DNA of 64,000 bases from Salinarimonas sp. GTDB taxonomy: Bacteria > Pseudomonadota > Alphaproteobacteria > Rhizobiales > Beijerinckiaceae. Below are positions 26,692-34,797 of this stretch, piece by piece. A program made the position numbers and the translations under genes. The stretch spans positions 1,943,501-2,007,500 of the forward strand of contig NZ_CP157794.1 in the NCBI RefSeq assembly GCF_040111675.1. The letters are read 5' to 3'. Under the pieces are notes generated by a model that ran no database searches, was not told the origin of the DNA, and saw only the letters and a list, made by a program, of their open reading frames with translations. The number at the start of each line of letters is the position of its first letter. Positions within the stretch are counted from its first letter, which is position 1.

Positions 26692-27422
26692 TCCACCCCG
26701 ACGAAATACAGCCCCCACGGCGGGGCCAGCGCACCGCAGCGGGTGCGGTCGCGGGCCTCGAGCGCGGCGCGGACGTCGTCGACGCTCCAGCGGCCGATCC
26801 CGGCGAGCATGATCGTCCCCACCATCGAGCGGACCTGGTTGTGCAGGAACGAGCGCGAGGCGGCGTGGACCTGCACCTCGTCCCCATGGCGCTCGACCGC
26901 GAGCCGCTCGAGCGTTTTCATCGGGCTCTTGGCCTGGCACTGGCTCGCTCGGAAGGTGGTGAAGTCGTAATGGCCGACGAGCGTGTCCGCCGCCTCCTGC
27001 ATGCGCGCGACGTCGATCGGCTGGCGCACGTGCCAGACGCGGGTGCGGTCGAAGGTCGGCGGGGCCATGCGGTTGAGGATGCGGTAGGTGTAGTGCCGCT
27101 TAACCGCCGAGAGGCGGGCGTGGAAGGCCTCGGAGACGGCGGTCGCCGAGACCACGACGACGAGATCGTCGCGCATGTGGGCGTTGGTCGCGTCGCGGAT
27201 CGTGTCGGTGCGGAACTCCCGCTCGAGGTCGACATGCACGACCTGATGGGTCGCGTGGACACCCGCGTCCGTGCGCCCGGCGCAGTGCAGCCGCACGGGA
27301 TGCCCGCAGAAGGCCTCGATGGCGCGCTCGACCACCGCCTGGATCGAGGCGGCGTTCTCCTGGTACTGCCAGCCCGAATAGGGCGTGCCGTCGTATTCGA
27401 CGACGAGCTTGTAGCGGGGCAT
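26670..27422 (-). CDS. truA: tRNA pseudouridine(38-40) synthase
   Basis: Makes pseudouridine at positions 38-40 in the tRNA anticodon stem. The 250-aa product opens MPRYKLVVEYDGTPYSGWQYQ; the catalytic aspartate lies in HCAGRTDAGVHATHQV. Other family segments are KRHYTYRILNR, GHYDFTTFRASQCQAKSP and SFLHNQVRSMVGTIM. It is last in a minus-strand run, four bases after fmt, a common arrangement in alphaproteobacteria. Confidence 0.96.
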   Translation of the reverse strand: MPRYKLVVEYDGTPYSGWQYQENAASIQAVVERAIEAFCGHPVRLHCAGRTDAGVHATHQVVHVDLEREFRTDTIRDATNAHMRDDLVVVVSATAVSEAFHARLSAVKRHYTYRILNRMAPPTFDRTRVWHVRQPIDVARMQEAADTLVGHYDFTTFRASQCQAKSPMKTLERLAVERHGDEVQVHAASRSFLHNQVRSMVGTIMLAGIGRWSVDDVRAALEARDRTRCGALAPPWGLYFVGVDYREDAT

Positions 27423-27426
27423 CGCG

Positions 27427-28362
27427 TCAGGCGGCGAGGACCGCGCCGGGCGCGAGCCGCGCCCCGCGCAGCCACTCGGCGGCTTTCATGGCGGCCTTGC
27501 CCTGGCGCTGGACGGTGAGGAGCCGCACCGCGCCCTCGGCGCAGGCGACGACGCCGTCGGCGGTGAGCAGCGTGCCGAGCGCGCCGTCGCCGTCCGCGAT
27601 CTCCGTCTCCAGCACCTTGATGCGCTCCGGCCCGCGGCCGAGATCGGCCATGAAGAACGCGCCTGGGAAGGGCGAGAGGCCGCGCACCTGGTCGTGGACG
27701 CGCGTCGCCGGCAGCGTCCACGCCATCTCGGCGTCGCCGTTGGTGATCTTGGCGGCGTAAGTGACGCCTGCGTCGGGCTGGGGCGTGAAGGCGAGCGAGC
27801 CGCGGGAGAGGGCGGCGAGCGCCCGCGCCATCAGGTCGGCGCCGAGCGCGGCGAGCCGGTCGTGCACCGCGCCGGCGGTCTCGTTGGGGCCGATCGGCGT
27901 CTTCTCGACCATGGCGACGGGGCCGGTGTCGAGCCCTTCCTCCATGCGCATCACCGCGACGCCGGTCTCCGGATCGCCGGCCATGATCGCGCGCTGGATC
28001 GGCGCCGCGCCGCGCCAGCGCGGCAGCAGCGAGGCGTGCAGGTTCAGGCAGCCCATGTCCGGCGCCTCCAGGATCGGCCGCGGCAGGATCATGCCGTAGG
28101 CGACCGCCACCGCGACGTCCGCCCCGTGCGAACGGAAGATCTCGGCCGCCTCCTCGCTGCGCAGCGTCTTCGGCGTGAAGACCGGGATGCCGAAGCCGTC
28201 GGCCATCTTGTGGACGGGGGAGGGGCGCTCGGCCATGCCGCGGCCCGCGGGGGCCGGCGCGCGGGTATAGGCCGCGACGACCTCGTGGCCCTGGCCGACG
28301 ATCTCGGCGAGGGTGGGCACCGCGAAGTCGGGCGTGCCCATGAAGACGACGCGCAGGCTCAT
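27427..28362 (-). CDS. fmt: Methionyl-tRNA formyltransferase
   Basis: Formylates initiator Met-tRNA using 10-formyl-tetrahydrofolate. The 311-aa product has the N-terminal formyltransferase fold (VVFMGTPDFAVPTL), the active-site region GCLNLHASLLPRWRGAAPIQRAI, MEEGLDTGPV, and a C-terminal OB-like domain ending LRGARLAPGAVL. It sits between def and truA with four-base gaps. def then removes the formyl group that fmt adds. Confidence 0.96.
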   Translation of the reverse strand: MSLRVVFMGTPDFAVPTLAEIVGQGHEVVAAYTRAPAPAGRGMAERPSPVHKMADGFGIPVFTPKTLRSEEAAEIFRSHGADVAVAVAYGMILPRPILEAPDMGCLNLHASLLPRWRGAAPIQRAIMAGDPETGVAVMRMEEGLDTGPVAMVEKTPIGPNETAGAVHDRLAALGADLMARALAALSRGSLAFTPQPDAGVTYAAKITNGDAEMAWTLPATRVHDQVRGLSPFPGAFFMADLGRGPERIKVLETEIADGDGALGTLLTADGVVACAEGAVRLLTVQRQGKAAMKAAEWLRGARLAPGAVLAA

Positions 28363-28366
28363 CGCG

Positions 28367-28927
28367 TCACGCCGTCTCGATGTCGCGCTTGGCCGCCTTG
28401 GCGAACTTCTTCACCACGCGGTCGCGCTTGAGCTTCGAGAGGTAGTCGATGAACAGCTTGCCGTCGAGGTGGTCGATCTCGTGCTGGATGCAGGTGGCGA
28501 GGAGCCCGTCCGCCTCGCGCTCGACGAGCTCGCCCTCGAGATTGGTCCAGCGCACGCGAATGCGGGCCGGGCGCTCGACCTCCTCCGTGTAGTCCGGGAT
28601 CGAGAGGCAGCCCTCCTCGTAGAGACTGCGCTCGTCGCTGGTCCAGAGGATCTCGGGATTGACCAGCACCTGCGGATCGGCCTCGATCTTCGGCTCCTCC
28701 TCACCGTCCTCGGAGAGCACGGTCTCGCCTTCGATCTCGCGGCCGAGATCGATGACGACGAGGCGCTTGGGGACGCCGATCTGGATCGCCGCGAGCCCGA
28801 TGCCGCGCGCGGCGTACATCGCGTCGAGCATGTCCTCGGCGAGCGCCTTCGTCTCGGCGTCGATGCGCGCCACGGGCGTGGAGACGAGGCGCAGGCGGGG
28901 GTCGGGCAGCTTGACGATCTTGCTCAC
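28367..28927 (-). CDS. def: Peptide deformylase
   Basis: Metalloenzyme that removes the N-formyl group from nascent proteins. All three family motifs are intact: [19 protein letters not shown] with the metal-binding Cys, and [13 protein letters not shown] with HExxH. The 186-aa product includes an acidic insertion ([15 protein letters not shown]) between motifs 1 and 2. It lies upstream of fmt in the same run and follows the divergent deformylase paralogue. Confidence 0.96.
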   Translation of the reverse strand: MSKIVKLPDPRLRLVSTPVARIDAETKALAEDMLDAMYAARGIGLAAIQIGVPKRLVVIDLGREIEGETVLSEDGEEEPKIEADPQVLVNPEILWTSDERSLYEEGCLSIPDYTEEVERPARIRVRWTNLEGELVEREADGLLATCIQHEIDHLDGKLFIDYLSKLKRDRVVKKFAKAAKRDIETA

Positions 28928-29016
28928 GGCGGCGGGCTCGGGACGCTTCGGGCTTCGGGAAATCTCGATGGGACATAAGCGCCGGGCCGCCCCGGGTCAA
29001 CGCCGCGCGGCCACGC

Positions 29017-29514
29017 TCACGCCCGGCGCAGCTTGTCCCAGCGCTTGACCGCGCGCTCGCGACGCACGCGGCTGAGCCGGCGCAGCCAGAAGATCCCGTC
29101 GCACTGGTCGATCTCGTGCTGCAGGCAGGCGGCGCGGAAGCCCTCCGCCGCCTCCTCACGGGCGACGCCGTCGAGGTCGGCGAAGGCCACCCGCACGCGC
29201 GCCGGCCGTTCCACCTCCTCGGTCACGCCCGGCGTCGAGACCGAGCCCTCGGTGAAGCGCGCGGTCTCGGCGGAGGACCAGGTGACGCGCGGGTCGCAAT
29301 AGATCGTCGGCGCGGGATCGCCCGGCAACTCGATCACCACGATCCGCCGCAGCGCCCCGACATGCGGCCCGGTGATGCCGACGCCGGGCGCCGCGCGCAT
29401 CGTCTCGAGGAGATCGTCGGCGAGGCGCCGCGTCGCCTCGTCCGGGGCGCCGACGGCCTCCGCAGGCGTCGAGAGCAGCGGGTCGGGCCAGCGGAGGATG
29501 GGGCGAACGGCCAC
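29017..29514 (-). CDS. Peptide deformylase paralogue lacking metal ligands
   Basis: A 165-aa protein that aligns over its full length with def but has altered active-site motifs. Motif 1 is GVGITGPHVG (Gln to His), motif 2 is TEGSVSTPG (metal-binding Cys to Ser), and motif 3 is LQHEIDQCDG (second His of HExxH to Gln). Two of the three metal ligands are therefore gone. I recall similar def-linked proteins with EGSVSMPG and HEIDQ in other Hyphomicrobiales, so it is probably a conserved pseudoenzyme. It could bind ribosomes or peptide N-termini without deformylating them; this is inference. It lies 89 bases upstream of def. Confidence 0.88.
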   Translation of the reverse strand: MAVRPILRWPDPLLSTPAEAVGAPDEATRRLADDLLETMRAAPGVGITGPHVGALRRIVVIELPGDPAPTIYCDPRVTWSSAETARFTEGSVSTPGVTEEVERPARVRVAFADLDGVAREEAAEGFRAACLQHEIDQCDGIFWLRRLSRVRRERAVKRWDKLRRA

Positions 29515-29517
29515 GGG

Positions 29518-30033
29518 TCAGGCCTCGGCGGAGGCGCGCTCGAGCAGGCTGTCGATGGCGGCCTGCGCGGCCTCGACGTCGGCCTCCTCGGGCAGCTCGA
29601 CCCCGCCGGAATTCAGGAACGCGCTCGCCTGCGCGATCAGGCGGCGAAGCGCCGGGCCGGTCACCTCGGCGACGGTCGCGGCCTCCTGCGGCCCGCAGGG
29701 CGGGCGCAGCGCGCGGATCGCGGTCGTGGCGAGGCGGTCCATGGCGGCGACGAGCGCCTCGAAGGCGACGCGGCGTTCCGCCGCAAGCGCGTCGTAGGCC
29801 GCGCGCGCCGCGGGGGCGCGGCGCAGCTGCGAGGCGGCGAAATAGGCGGGATAGTCGATCGGGCGCCAATCGGCGAGATCGGCTGCGGCGTCGGGATCGC
29901 CGGCCGCGAGCTCGATGAGCATCAGCACTTCGCTGAAATGGTTGAGGTAATCGTTCGACAGCCCGCCCGCGGCCGGCTCCGCGCCGGCGCCGGCAGGCGT
30001 CGTCGCCTCGATCTCGTCGCTCGAGCCTCGCAT
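29518..30033 (-). CDS. Conserved protein upstream of the deformylase genes, unknown
   Basis: A 171-aa soluble, largely helical protein. Its core reads LSNDYLNHFSEVLMLIELAAGDPDAAADLADWRPIDYPAYFAASQLRRA, followed by helices rich in Ala and Arg. I recall similar SNDYLNHFNE proteins in Hyphomicrobiales without function. The ATG at 30033 is preferred; upstream frame to 30171 would run into the divergent SRAP gene. It ends three bases before the deformylase-like gene, so it opens the run through truA. Confidence 0.72.
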   Translation of the reverse strand: MRGSSDEIEATTPAGAGAEPAAGGLSNDYLNHFSEVLMLIELAAGDPDAAADLADWRPIDYPAYFAASQLRRAPAARAAYDALAAERRVAFEALVAAMDRLATTAIRALRPPCGPQEAATVAEVTGPALRRLIAQASAFLNSGGVELPEEADVEAAQAAIDSLLERASAEA

Positions 30034-30148
30034 GCGCGTCGTGCGGTCGCCCCTCCGATTCTCGTGCGCATGGTGGCGGCGAGGCGCGAAAAAAGCGTTA
30101 CTTACGGAGCGCGCCGCGCCGGCGGCGCGCGAGAGGTGGGATGGTGTC

Positions 30149-30904
30149 ATGTGCGGCCGCTTCGTGATCACGCTCAGCCCCGAGGTCTTCCGCGAGGCGT
30201 TCGGCTACGAGGACCAGCCGAACTTCCCGCCCCGCTACAACGTCGCGCCCACCCAGCCGGTGCCGATCGTCGTGCGCGAGCAAGGCCGGCCCCGCTTCAA
30301 GCTGGTGCGCTGGGGCTTCCTGCCCTCGTGGGTGAAGGACCCGAAGGACTTCCCCCTCGTGATCAACGCCCGCGCCGAGACCCTGCTCGAGAAGCCCACC
30401 TTCAAGGCCGCGACGAAGCGCCGGCGCTGCGTCTTCCTCGCCGACGGCTTCTACGAGTGGCGGCGCGAGGGCCGGGTCAAGGCGCCGTACTTCGTGCGCA
30501 TGGCGTCGGGCGGGCCGATGCCGATGGCGGGGCTGTGGGAGACCTACAGCGACCCCGTCGGCGGCGAGATCGACACCGCCGCCATCGTCACCACCGACGC
30601 CAACGGCACGGTCGCGGCGATCCATCACCGCATGCCCGTGATCCTCGGCCGCGAGGGCGTCGCCCGCTGGCTCGACGTCGAGGGTGTCTCGGACGTTGAG
30701 GCGCGCGAGCTGACGAAGCCCTGCCCGGACGCGTGGCTCGACATGGTCCCGGTCTCGCCGCGGGTGAACAAGGTCGCCAACGACGATCCGGAGAACATCG
30801 CGCCTCTGCGCGAGGAGGCGCCCGCACCGGAGACGCCGCGCAAGACCGCGCGCGGGAGCGCGACGCGCTCCTCCGACGAGGACGGGCAGGGCTCGCTGCT
30901 CTGA
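30149..30904 (+). CDS. SOS response-associated peptidase (SRAP/YedK/HMCES)
   Basis: A 251-aa SRAP protein that shields abasic sites in single-stranded DNA by a covalent link through Cys2 (family knowledge). It starts MCGRFVIT, so processing exposes the catalytic Cys. Other conserved elements are YNVAPTQPVPIV with the Asn, RWGFLPSWVKD, INARAETLLEKPTF, CVFLADGFYEWRR with the catalytic Glu, and AIHHRMPVIL with the His. The last 25 residues are a disordered tail. It is divergent from the preceding minus-strand run. Confidence 0.95.
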   Translation: MCGRFVITLSPEVFREAFGYEDQPNFPPRYNVAPTQPVPIVVREQGRPRFKLVRWGFLPSWVKDPKDFPLVINARAETLLEKPTFKAATKRRRCVFLADGFYEWRREGRVKAPYFVRMASGGPMPMAGLWETYSDPVGGEIDTAAIVTTDANGTVAAIHHRMPVILGREGVARWLDVEGVSDVEARELTKPCPDAWLDMVPVSPRVNKVANDDPENIAPLREEAPAPETPRKTARGSATRSSDEDGQGSLL

Positions 30905-30984
30905 GGCTGTCAGCGCCGCCCAAGGACCGTTCCGCCGCCCTCGCGCGTTCAACCTGCCCGACGGAACGTGCGAAAGGCAGGTCG

Positions 30985-31476
30985 ATGGCGCTCGAGGAGC
31001 TGATCTATTCCGGCGAGATCCCGCTCTGGGACGTGGTGGGGCGCCTGCTCGCGGCCGCGATCGGCGGCATGCTGCTCGGTCTCGACCGGGAGCTGCGCGG
31101 GCGGGCGACCGGGCTGCGCACCCACGGCATGGTCAGCCTCTCCTCGTGCGTGATCACGATCTCGGCCTTTCTCGTCTACGAGCAGGCCATCGCGACCGGC
31201 GATCAGGTGACGGTCGATCCGCTGCGCGCGATCCAGGGCCTCGCCCAGGCGATCGGCTTCATCGCGGCGGGCGCGATCTTCGTGGCCAAGGGGGACGTGC
31301 GCAACCTCACCTCGGCGGCGAATCTCTGGCTCGCCGCGGCCTTCGGCATCGCGCTCGGCGCGGGTCAGTACACGCTCGCCGCGGTGGCCGTCGTCTTCGG
31401 CATGATCATGATGTCGGTCGTGCGGGTCATCGAGCTGAAGCTGCACCTGAAGAAGCCGCGCGAGGACCGCGACTGA
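30985..31476 (+). CDS. MgtC/SapB family membrane protein
   Basis: A 163-aa membrane protein with four or five helices. The MgtC signature is visible: RLLAAAIGGMLLGLDRELRGRATGLRTHGMVSLSSC, and AIGFIAAGAIFVAKGDVRNLTSAANLWLAAAFGIALG. Members affect magnesium homeostasis, acid tolerance or F-ATPase activity. It lacks the C-terminal ACT-like extension of Salmonella MgtC, as is usual in alphaproteobacteria. It ends nine bases from the convergent extensin-like gene. Confidence 0.9.
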   Translation: MALEELIYSGEIPLWDVVGRLLAAAIGGMLLGLDRELRGRATGLRTHGMVSLSSCVITISAFLVYEQAIATGDQVTVDPLRAIQGLAQAIGFIAAGAIFVAKGDVRNLTSAANLWLAAAFGIALGAGQYTLAAVAVVFGMIMMSVVRVIELKLHLKKPREDRD

Positions 31477-31485
31477 GGCCGAGCC

Positions 31486-32343
31486 TCACTCGCACAGGCG
31501 GTAATCGTTCGTGCGCTCGCGCTGGTCGAAATGCAGATGGTCGTCGTGGTAGGCGTCCGAGCCGGGGCCGAGCACCGTGCGGAAATGGGCGCAGGCCTCC
31601 GCGCGGATCTCGCGCTGGAAGCGCGCCTCCGGCGTCTCGCGCCCGTCCCGCGGCTCCACCGGCACGGCCGTGCGCGCGACGAAATCGACGCCCGTGATAT
31701 CGACCGCGTTGGCGAAGGCGTGCTCGGAGAGCCGCGCGCCCTCCTGGCGATTGCGCCCGCGGCAGACATAGGCGCCGGCCGTGAAGACGGTCGCGATCTC
31801 GGCGTCGAGATGCGCGTCGGCGGCGGGGATGACGGATTCGTCGAGCCAGCCGGCGAGGGCGCGCGCCACGGGGCAGCGCACGGTGATCGCCGGCTCGAGC
31901 GCGACGTCGCCGATCGCGGTGACCCGCAGCGGGAAGGCCGCCCCGCAATCGCCTTCGCCGTCGATCGCCTCGCGCGCCTCGTATGCGACGTCGAGCCGGT
32001 CGAGGTCGGCGAGGCAGGCGCGGTGGGCCTCGCGCTCGGCCTGCGTCACCTCGAGCGGGGCCCGCTCCTCGTCGGGAAGGACCGCTTCCGGCTCGTCCGG
32101 GGCGGGGCGCGGTGGCGGGCCGGGCGTGGTCTCGGTGCGCGCGTCGAGCGCCGGGCTCTCGATCTCCTCCAGCCCCTCGGGATCGTCCGGGAAGACCGGG
32201 CGCGTCATCGGGATCGGCGGGTCCATCTCGATGTGGGACAGGCCCGGCGGGCGCTCCGGCGGCCGGGGCGGGGCCTCCTGCTGCGCGAGCGCCGGGACGC
32301 CCGCCAAGGCGGCGAGGGCGGCGAGGGGGAGGGCGCCGCGCAT
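31486..32343 (-). CDS. Extensin-like C-terminal domain protein (M15-like peptidase fold)
   Basis: A 285-aa exported protein. The signal peptide covers about residues 1-21 (ending GVPALAQ), followed by a Pro-rich linker of about 80 residues. The C-terminal domain matches the alphaproteobacterial extensin-like family related to D-Ala-D-Ala carboxypeptidases. Zinc-type residues lie in LSEHAFANAVDITG and YHDDHLHFD. Three to five Cys residues may form disulfides. It is five bases downstream of the L,D-transpeptidase, which supports a peptidoglycan-remodelling role. Confidence 0.88.
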   Translation of the reverse strand: MRGALPLAALAALAGVPALAQQEAPPRPPERPPGLSHIEMDPPIPMTRPVFPDDPEGLEEIESPALDARTETTPGPPPRPAPDEPEAVLPDEERAPLEVTQAEREAHRACLADLDRLDVAYEAREAIDGEGDCGAAFPLRVTAIGDVALEPAITVRCPVARALAGWLDESVIPAADAHLDAEIATVFTAGAYVCRGRNRQEGARLSEHAFANAVDITGVDFVARTAVPVEPRDGRETPEARFQREIRAEACAHFRTVLGPGSDAYHDDHLHFDQRERTNDYRLCE

Positions 32344-32348
32344 CCGCG

Positions 32349-33326
32349 TCACTCCACGAAGGCCACGGTGATGCCCTTGTCGACCAGCTCCGCCAGCTCC
32401 TCCACGTCCCAATTGGTCAGCCGCACGCAGCCGTGGCTGTAGGTCTTGTCGATGAGGGCCGGCTCGGGCGTGCCGTGAATGCCGTAGGTCGGCTCGCTGA
32501 GGTCGATCCAGACCGAGCCGACCGGGTTGTTCGGTCCAGGCGGGATCTCGAGCTGCTTCTCGTTACCGCCCTGCTGGAAGTTCACGTCCGGCCGATAGTA
32601 ATAGACCGGGTCCGGCGCGATCGCGACGACCTCGTGCGTGCCGGAGGGGGAGGGCGTCTCCTCGCTGCCTATCGTCGCCGGATAATGGACGAGCAGCGCG
32701 CCGTCGGCGTCCAGCGCCCGCACGGCGCCGATGGAGCGGTCGACCTCGATGCGGGCGATCTCGGCGCTCGCGATCGGGTCGCCGGTCTGCGCGACCACGA
32801 TCTCGGTCCCGGCCGCGCCGAAATCGACGTCGGGATTGAGGGCGGCGAGGAGCTCCTGGTCCATGTGGAAGGTCTCGGCGAGGAGCTCCATCGGCCCGTG
32901 ATAGGCGAGGCGCTCCATCTCGGCGAGCTCGGCGTAGTCTTCGGGAATCGCGTCGACGAAGGGGCCGTCGACGTCGTCCTCGGTGATCGTGTAGGCGCCG
33001 AGCACCGGCGCGGGGTCGCCCTCGGTCAGCGCCCGGAACACCTCCGGATCGAGCTCGCCGTCGACGGGAAAGCCCTCGATCTCCTCGTAGGCCGCCAGCG
33101 CCTTGCGGACGTTCTCGCCGAGATAGCCGTCGATCACCCCCGGCGAGACGCCGGCGCGATCGAGCAGCGTCTGCATCCGGATCACGAGCGCGCTCTGCCC
33201 GTCCTGCCAGCCCCCGCCCTCGCCGAGCGCGGCGCCGTTCACGGCGTCGGGCGTGAAGGCCGGCTCGGCGGCGAGGGTCGGACCGGCGAGGGTGCCGGCG
33301 GCGAGCAGAAAGGCGAGACGGCGCAT
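32349..33326 (-). CDS. L,D-transpeptidase (YkuD) with peptidoglycan-binding domain
   Basis: A 325-aa exported enzyme that makes 3-3 cross-links in peptidoglycan or attaches proteins to it. The signal peptide ends near residue 19 (LAGPTLAAE). A PG_binding_1 domain follows (LVIRMQTLLDRAGVSPGVIDGYLGENVRKALAAYEE). The C-terminal YkuD domain has YGIHGTPEP and the catalytic SHGCVRLTN with Cys near residue 300. A segment with LLAALNPDVD may be LysM-like. The ATG at 33326 was chosen because the signal peptide begins there. Confidence 0.93.
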   Translation of the reverse strand: MRRLAFLLAAGTLAGPTLAAEPAFTPDAVNGAALGEGGGWQDGQSALVIRMQTLLDRAGVSPGVIDGYLGENVRKALAAYEEIEGFPVDGELDPEVFRALTEGDPAPVLGAYTITEDDVDGPFVDAIPEDYAELAEMERLAYHGPMELLAETFHMDQELLAALNPDVDFGAAGTEIVVAQTGDPIASAEIARIEVDRSIGAVRALDADGALLVHYPATIGSEETPSPSGTHEVVAIAPDPVYYYRPDVNFQQGGNEKQLEIPPGPNNPVGSVWIDLSEPTYGIHGTPEPALIDKTYSHGCVRLTNWDVEELAELVDKGITVAFVE

Positions 33327-33475
33327 CGCGGACGCTCCTGGCTGTGCTTGCGGACCCGACGCCAACGTCCGCCGGACCGAATGGCTCCGCGGGATGACCG
33401 GCGAATCGCCGATCGTGAGAAGGGCGTTTCGCTACGCGCGCGACGTGTGCTAGAGGGCTGACGCGTGCGCGCGAC

Positions 33476-33561
33476 GGCCCCGTGGCGAAATCGGTAGACG
33501 CACCGAACTTAAAATTCGGAGCCCGCAGGGCGTGCCGGTTCGAGTCCGGCCGGGGCCACCA
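33476..33561 (+). tRNA. tRNA-Leu, anticodon UAA
   Basis: The acceptor arms GGCCCCG (33476-33482) and CGGGGCC (33551-33557) pair fully, followed by A and an encoded CCA (33559-33561). The anticodon stem CCGAA/TTCGG encloses the loop CTTAAAA with anticodon TAA at 33510-33512. A long variable arm and the T-loop GGTTCGAGTCC fit a class II leucine tRNA. Confidence 0.97.
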
Positions 33562-34102
33562 CCGCTGTCGCCGCGGCGCGATCCTCACAGCATTTCGCTA
33601 CGAAATTTTTCGCGACCGCCGCGACGATCCTCTGTCCTTTCGACTTTCTGCTGGGGCCCATGAAGTAAGAACGTATCAAGTTGCATAAAAAACGACGAAT
33701 TGGCTTTACTCGATTTGTCCGGTACGGTCTTCGCAGGAGGTAAGGCCTGTGGCTTGTTCGGTTCCATTTGGGAACGACCGGAGGGCTACCTTGACAATCG
33801 TTAATACGGAGGCGTTTCGATATGGCGAAGACGTGCGAAGGCCGTTTAAGATTGAGAAAACCATTCACCCTGCATTATGGCTTCGGTCGGGTGGCGATGG
33901 GGGCGTCCGACGGCGCGCGACGGCGAGTCCGTGCCCGTCTTCACGGGAGATCCCTCAGGGTGCGCCATAACTTAAACACTCTTCACCCCATCTTCGATGG
34001 ATACGCTTCTCTGGTTGCCGCGCCCGCGCGGTGGATCGGGGCGTCCGCGGCGCCGGCGACGTCGCGTCGGACGGTCGGTCAACGCTCGTAAGGATGTCAG
34101 TG
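33562..34102. other. AT-richer stretch downstream of tRNA-Leu, no clear gene
   Basis: This 541-bp stretch has visibly lower GC than its surroundings, mainly 33590-33890, and no family match. Two short frames have good ribosome-binding sites: GTG 33749 to 33970 (73 aa, AGGAGG eight bases upstream) and ATG 33822 to 34091 (89 aa, GGAGG nine bases upstream). They overlap in different frames, so at most one can be fully coding. A TTGACA hexamer lies at 33791. No integrase and no copy of the tRNA 3' end was noticed nearby. Confidence 0.4.
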
Positions 34103-34630
34103 ATGCAGGGTCGTCCTCCCGCCCCCGAGACGCCGGCCAAGCCGGCCAAGGAGCGCACGCTCCCCATCGACAAGGACGCCTTCGCGCAGCGCCTCTGGCA
34201 GGCGATCAAGCGCAGCGGGCTGACCTACAAGGAGACCGCCCGGCGGGCGCAGGAGCACCTTCCGCCGGGCATGCGCATCAGCGACGTGAGCGTCTGGTCC
34301 TACGCCAAGGGGCGCAGCCTCCCGCGCCGGATGACGCACGTCGAAGCGCTGGGCCGGGTTCTGGGCGTGGACACGCAGGAGTTGCTCGGCACGAGCGAGC
34401 TGACGGCTCCCGCGGCCGGCGCCGAGGAGAGCTTCACCGGCGTCCATGTCGACGATCTCGGCAACGGGCGCGCCATGCTGCGCATCGCCATGCCCGCGCC
34501 CTGGCCCGTCGCGCTGGAGGTCCTTCAGTTGCTGAAGGGGCACGAGCACGACAACGGCTCGGAAGACGAGAGCGCGAGCGGCGATCCCGTAGAGATGGAC
34601 GCTGCGGAAAGTGGGAACGAGTCTAACTGA
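34103..34630 (+). CDS. Helix-turn-helix domain protein (XRE-like)
   Basis: A 175-aa protein with an N-terminal DNA-binding-like region: DAFAQRLWQAIKRSGLTYKETARRAQEHLP, a serine-rich recognition segment RISDVSVWSYAKGRSLPRRMTHVEALGRVLGVD, then an acidic, less ordered C-terminus. It resembles XRE regulators, though turn and recognition helices are atypical. The ATG at 34103 has AAGGA seven bases upstream; the in-frame ATG at 34094 overlaps that site. A hairpin follows the gene. Target unknown. Confidence 0.7.
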   Translation: MQGRPPAPETPAKPAKERTLPIDKDAFAQRLWQAIKRSGLTYKETARRAQEHLPPGMRISDVSVWSYAKGRSLPRRMTHVEALGRVLGVDTQELLGTSELTAPAAGAEESFTGVHVDDLGNGRAMLRIAMPAPWPVALEVLQLLKGHEHDNGSEDESASGDPVEMDAAESGNESN

Positions 34631-34668
34631 CTTTATCGACCTGCGCACAAATTCGACGCAATGGTGGG

Positions 34669-34700
34669 GGAACGTTCGGCGGAGAATCGCCGGACGTTCC
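34669..34700 (+). terminator. Hairpin downstream of the HTH gene
   Basis: GGAACGTTCGGCG (34669-34681) pairs with CGCCGGACGTTCC (34688-34700), thirteen pairs with one G-T and a six-base loop. It lies 38 bases after the HTH stop and has no T-run. Confidence 0.55.
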
Positions 34701-34797
34701 AGGCGGTGCCAACCAACGAAAAGCGGGCGGAGAACGCCCCTGCGCGGCAGCGGGGGCTCCTTCGGATCCGAGAACGAGCCAGCGTCGAGACATCCTG

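Noticed and set aside
33791-33823. TTGACA as promoter for the 89-codon frame at 33822
   Set aside because: A -10 at normal spacing would overlap the ribosome-binding site of that frame, so both cannot work together.
33509-33868. Minus-strand frame of 119 codons with PAGLEPARPAGSEF
   Set aside because: Its end is the antisense of the tRNA-Leu gene, a well-known false annotation.
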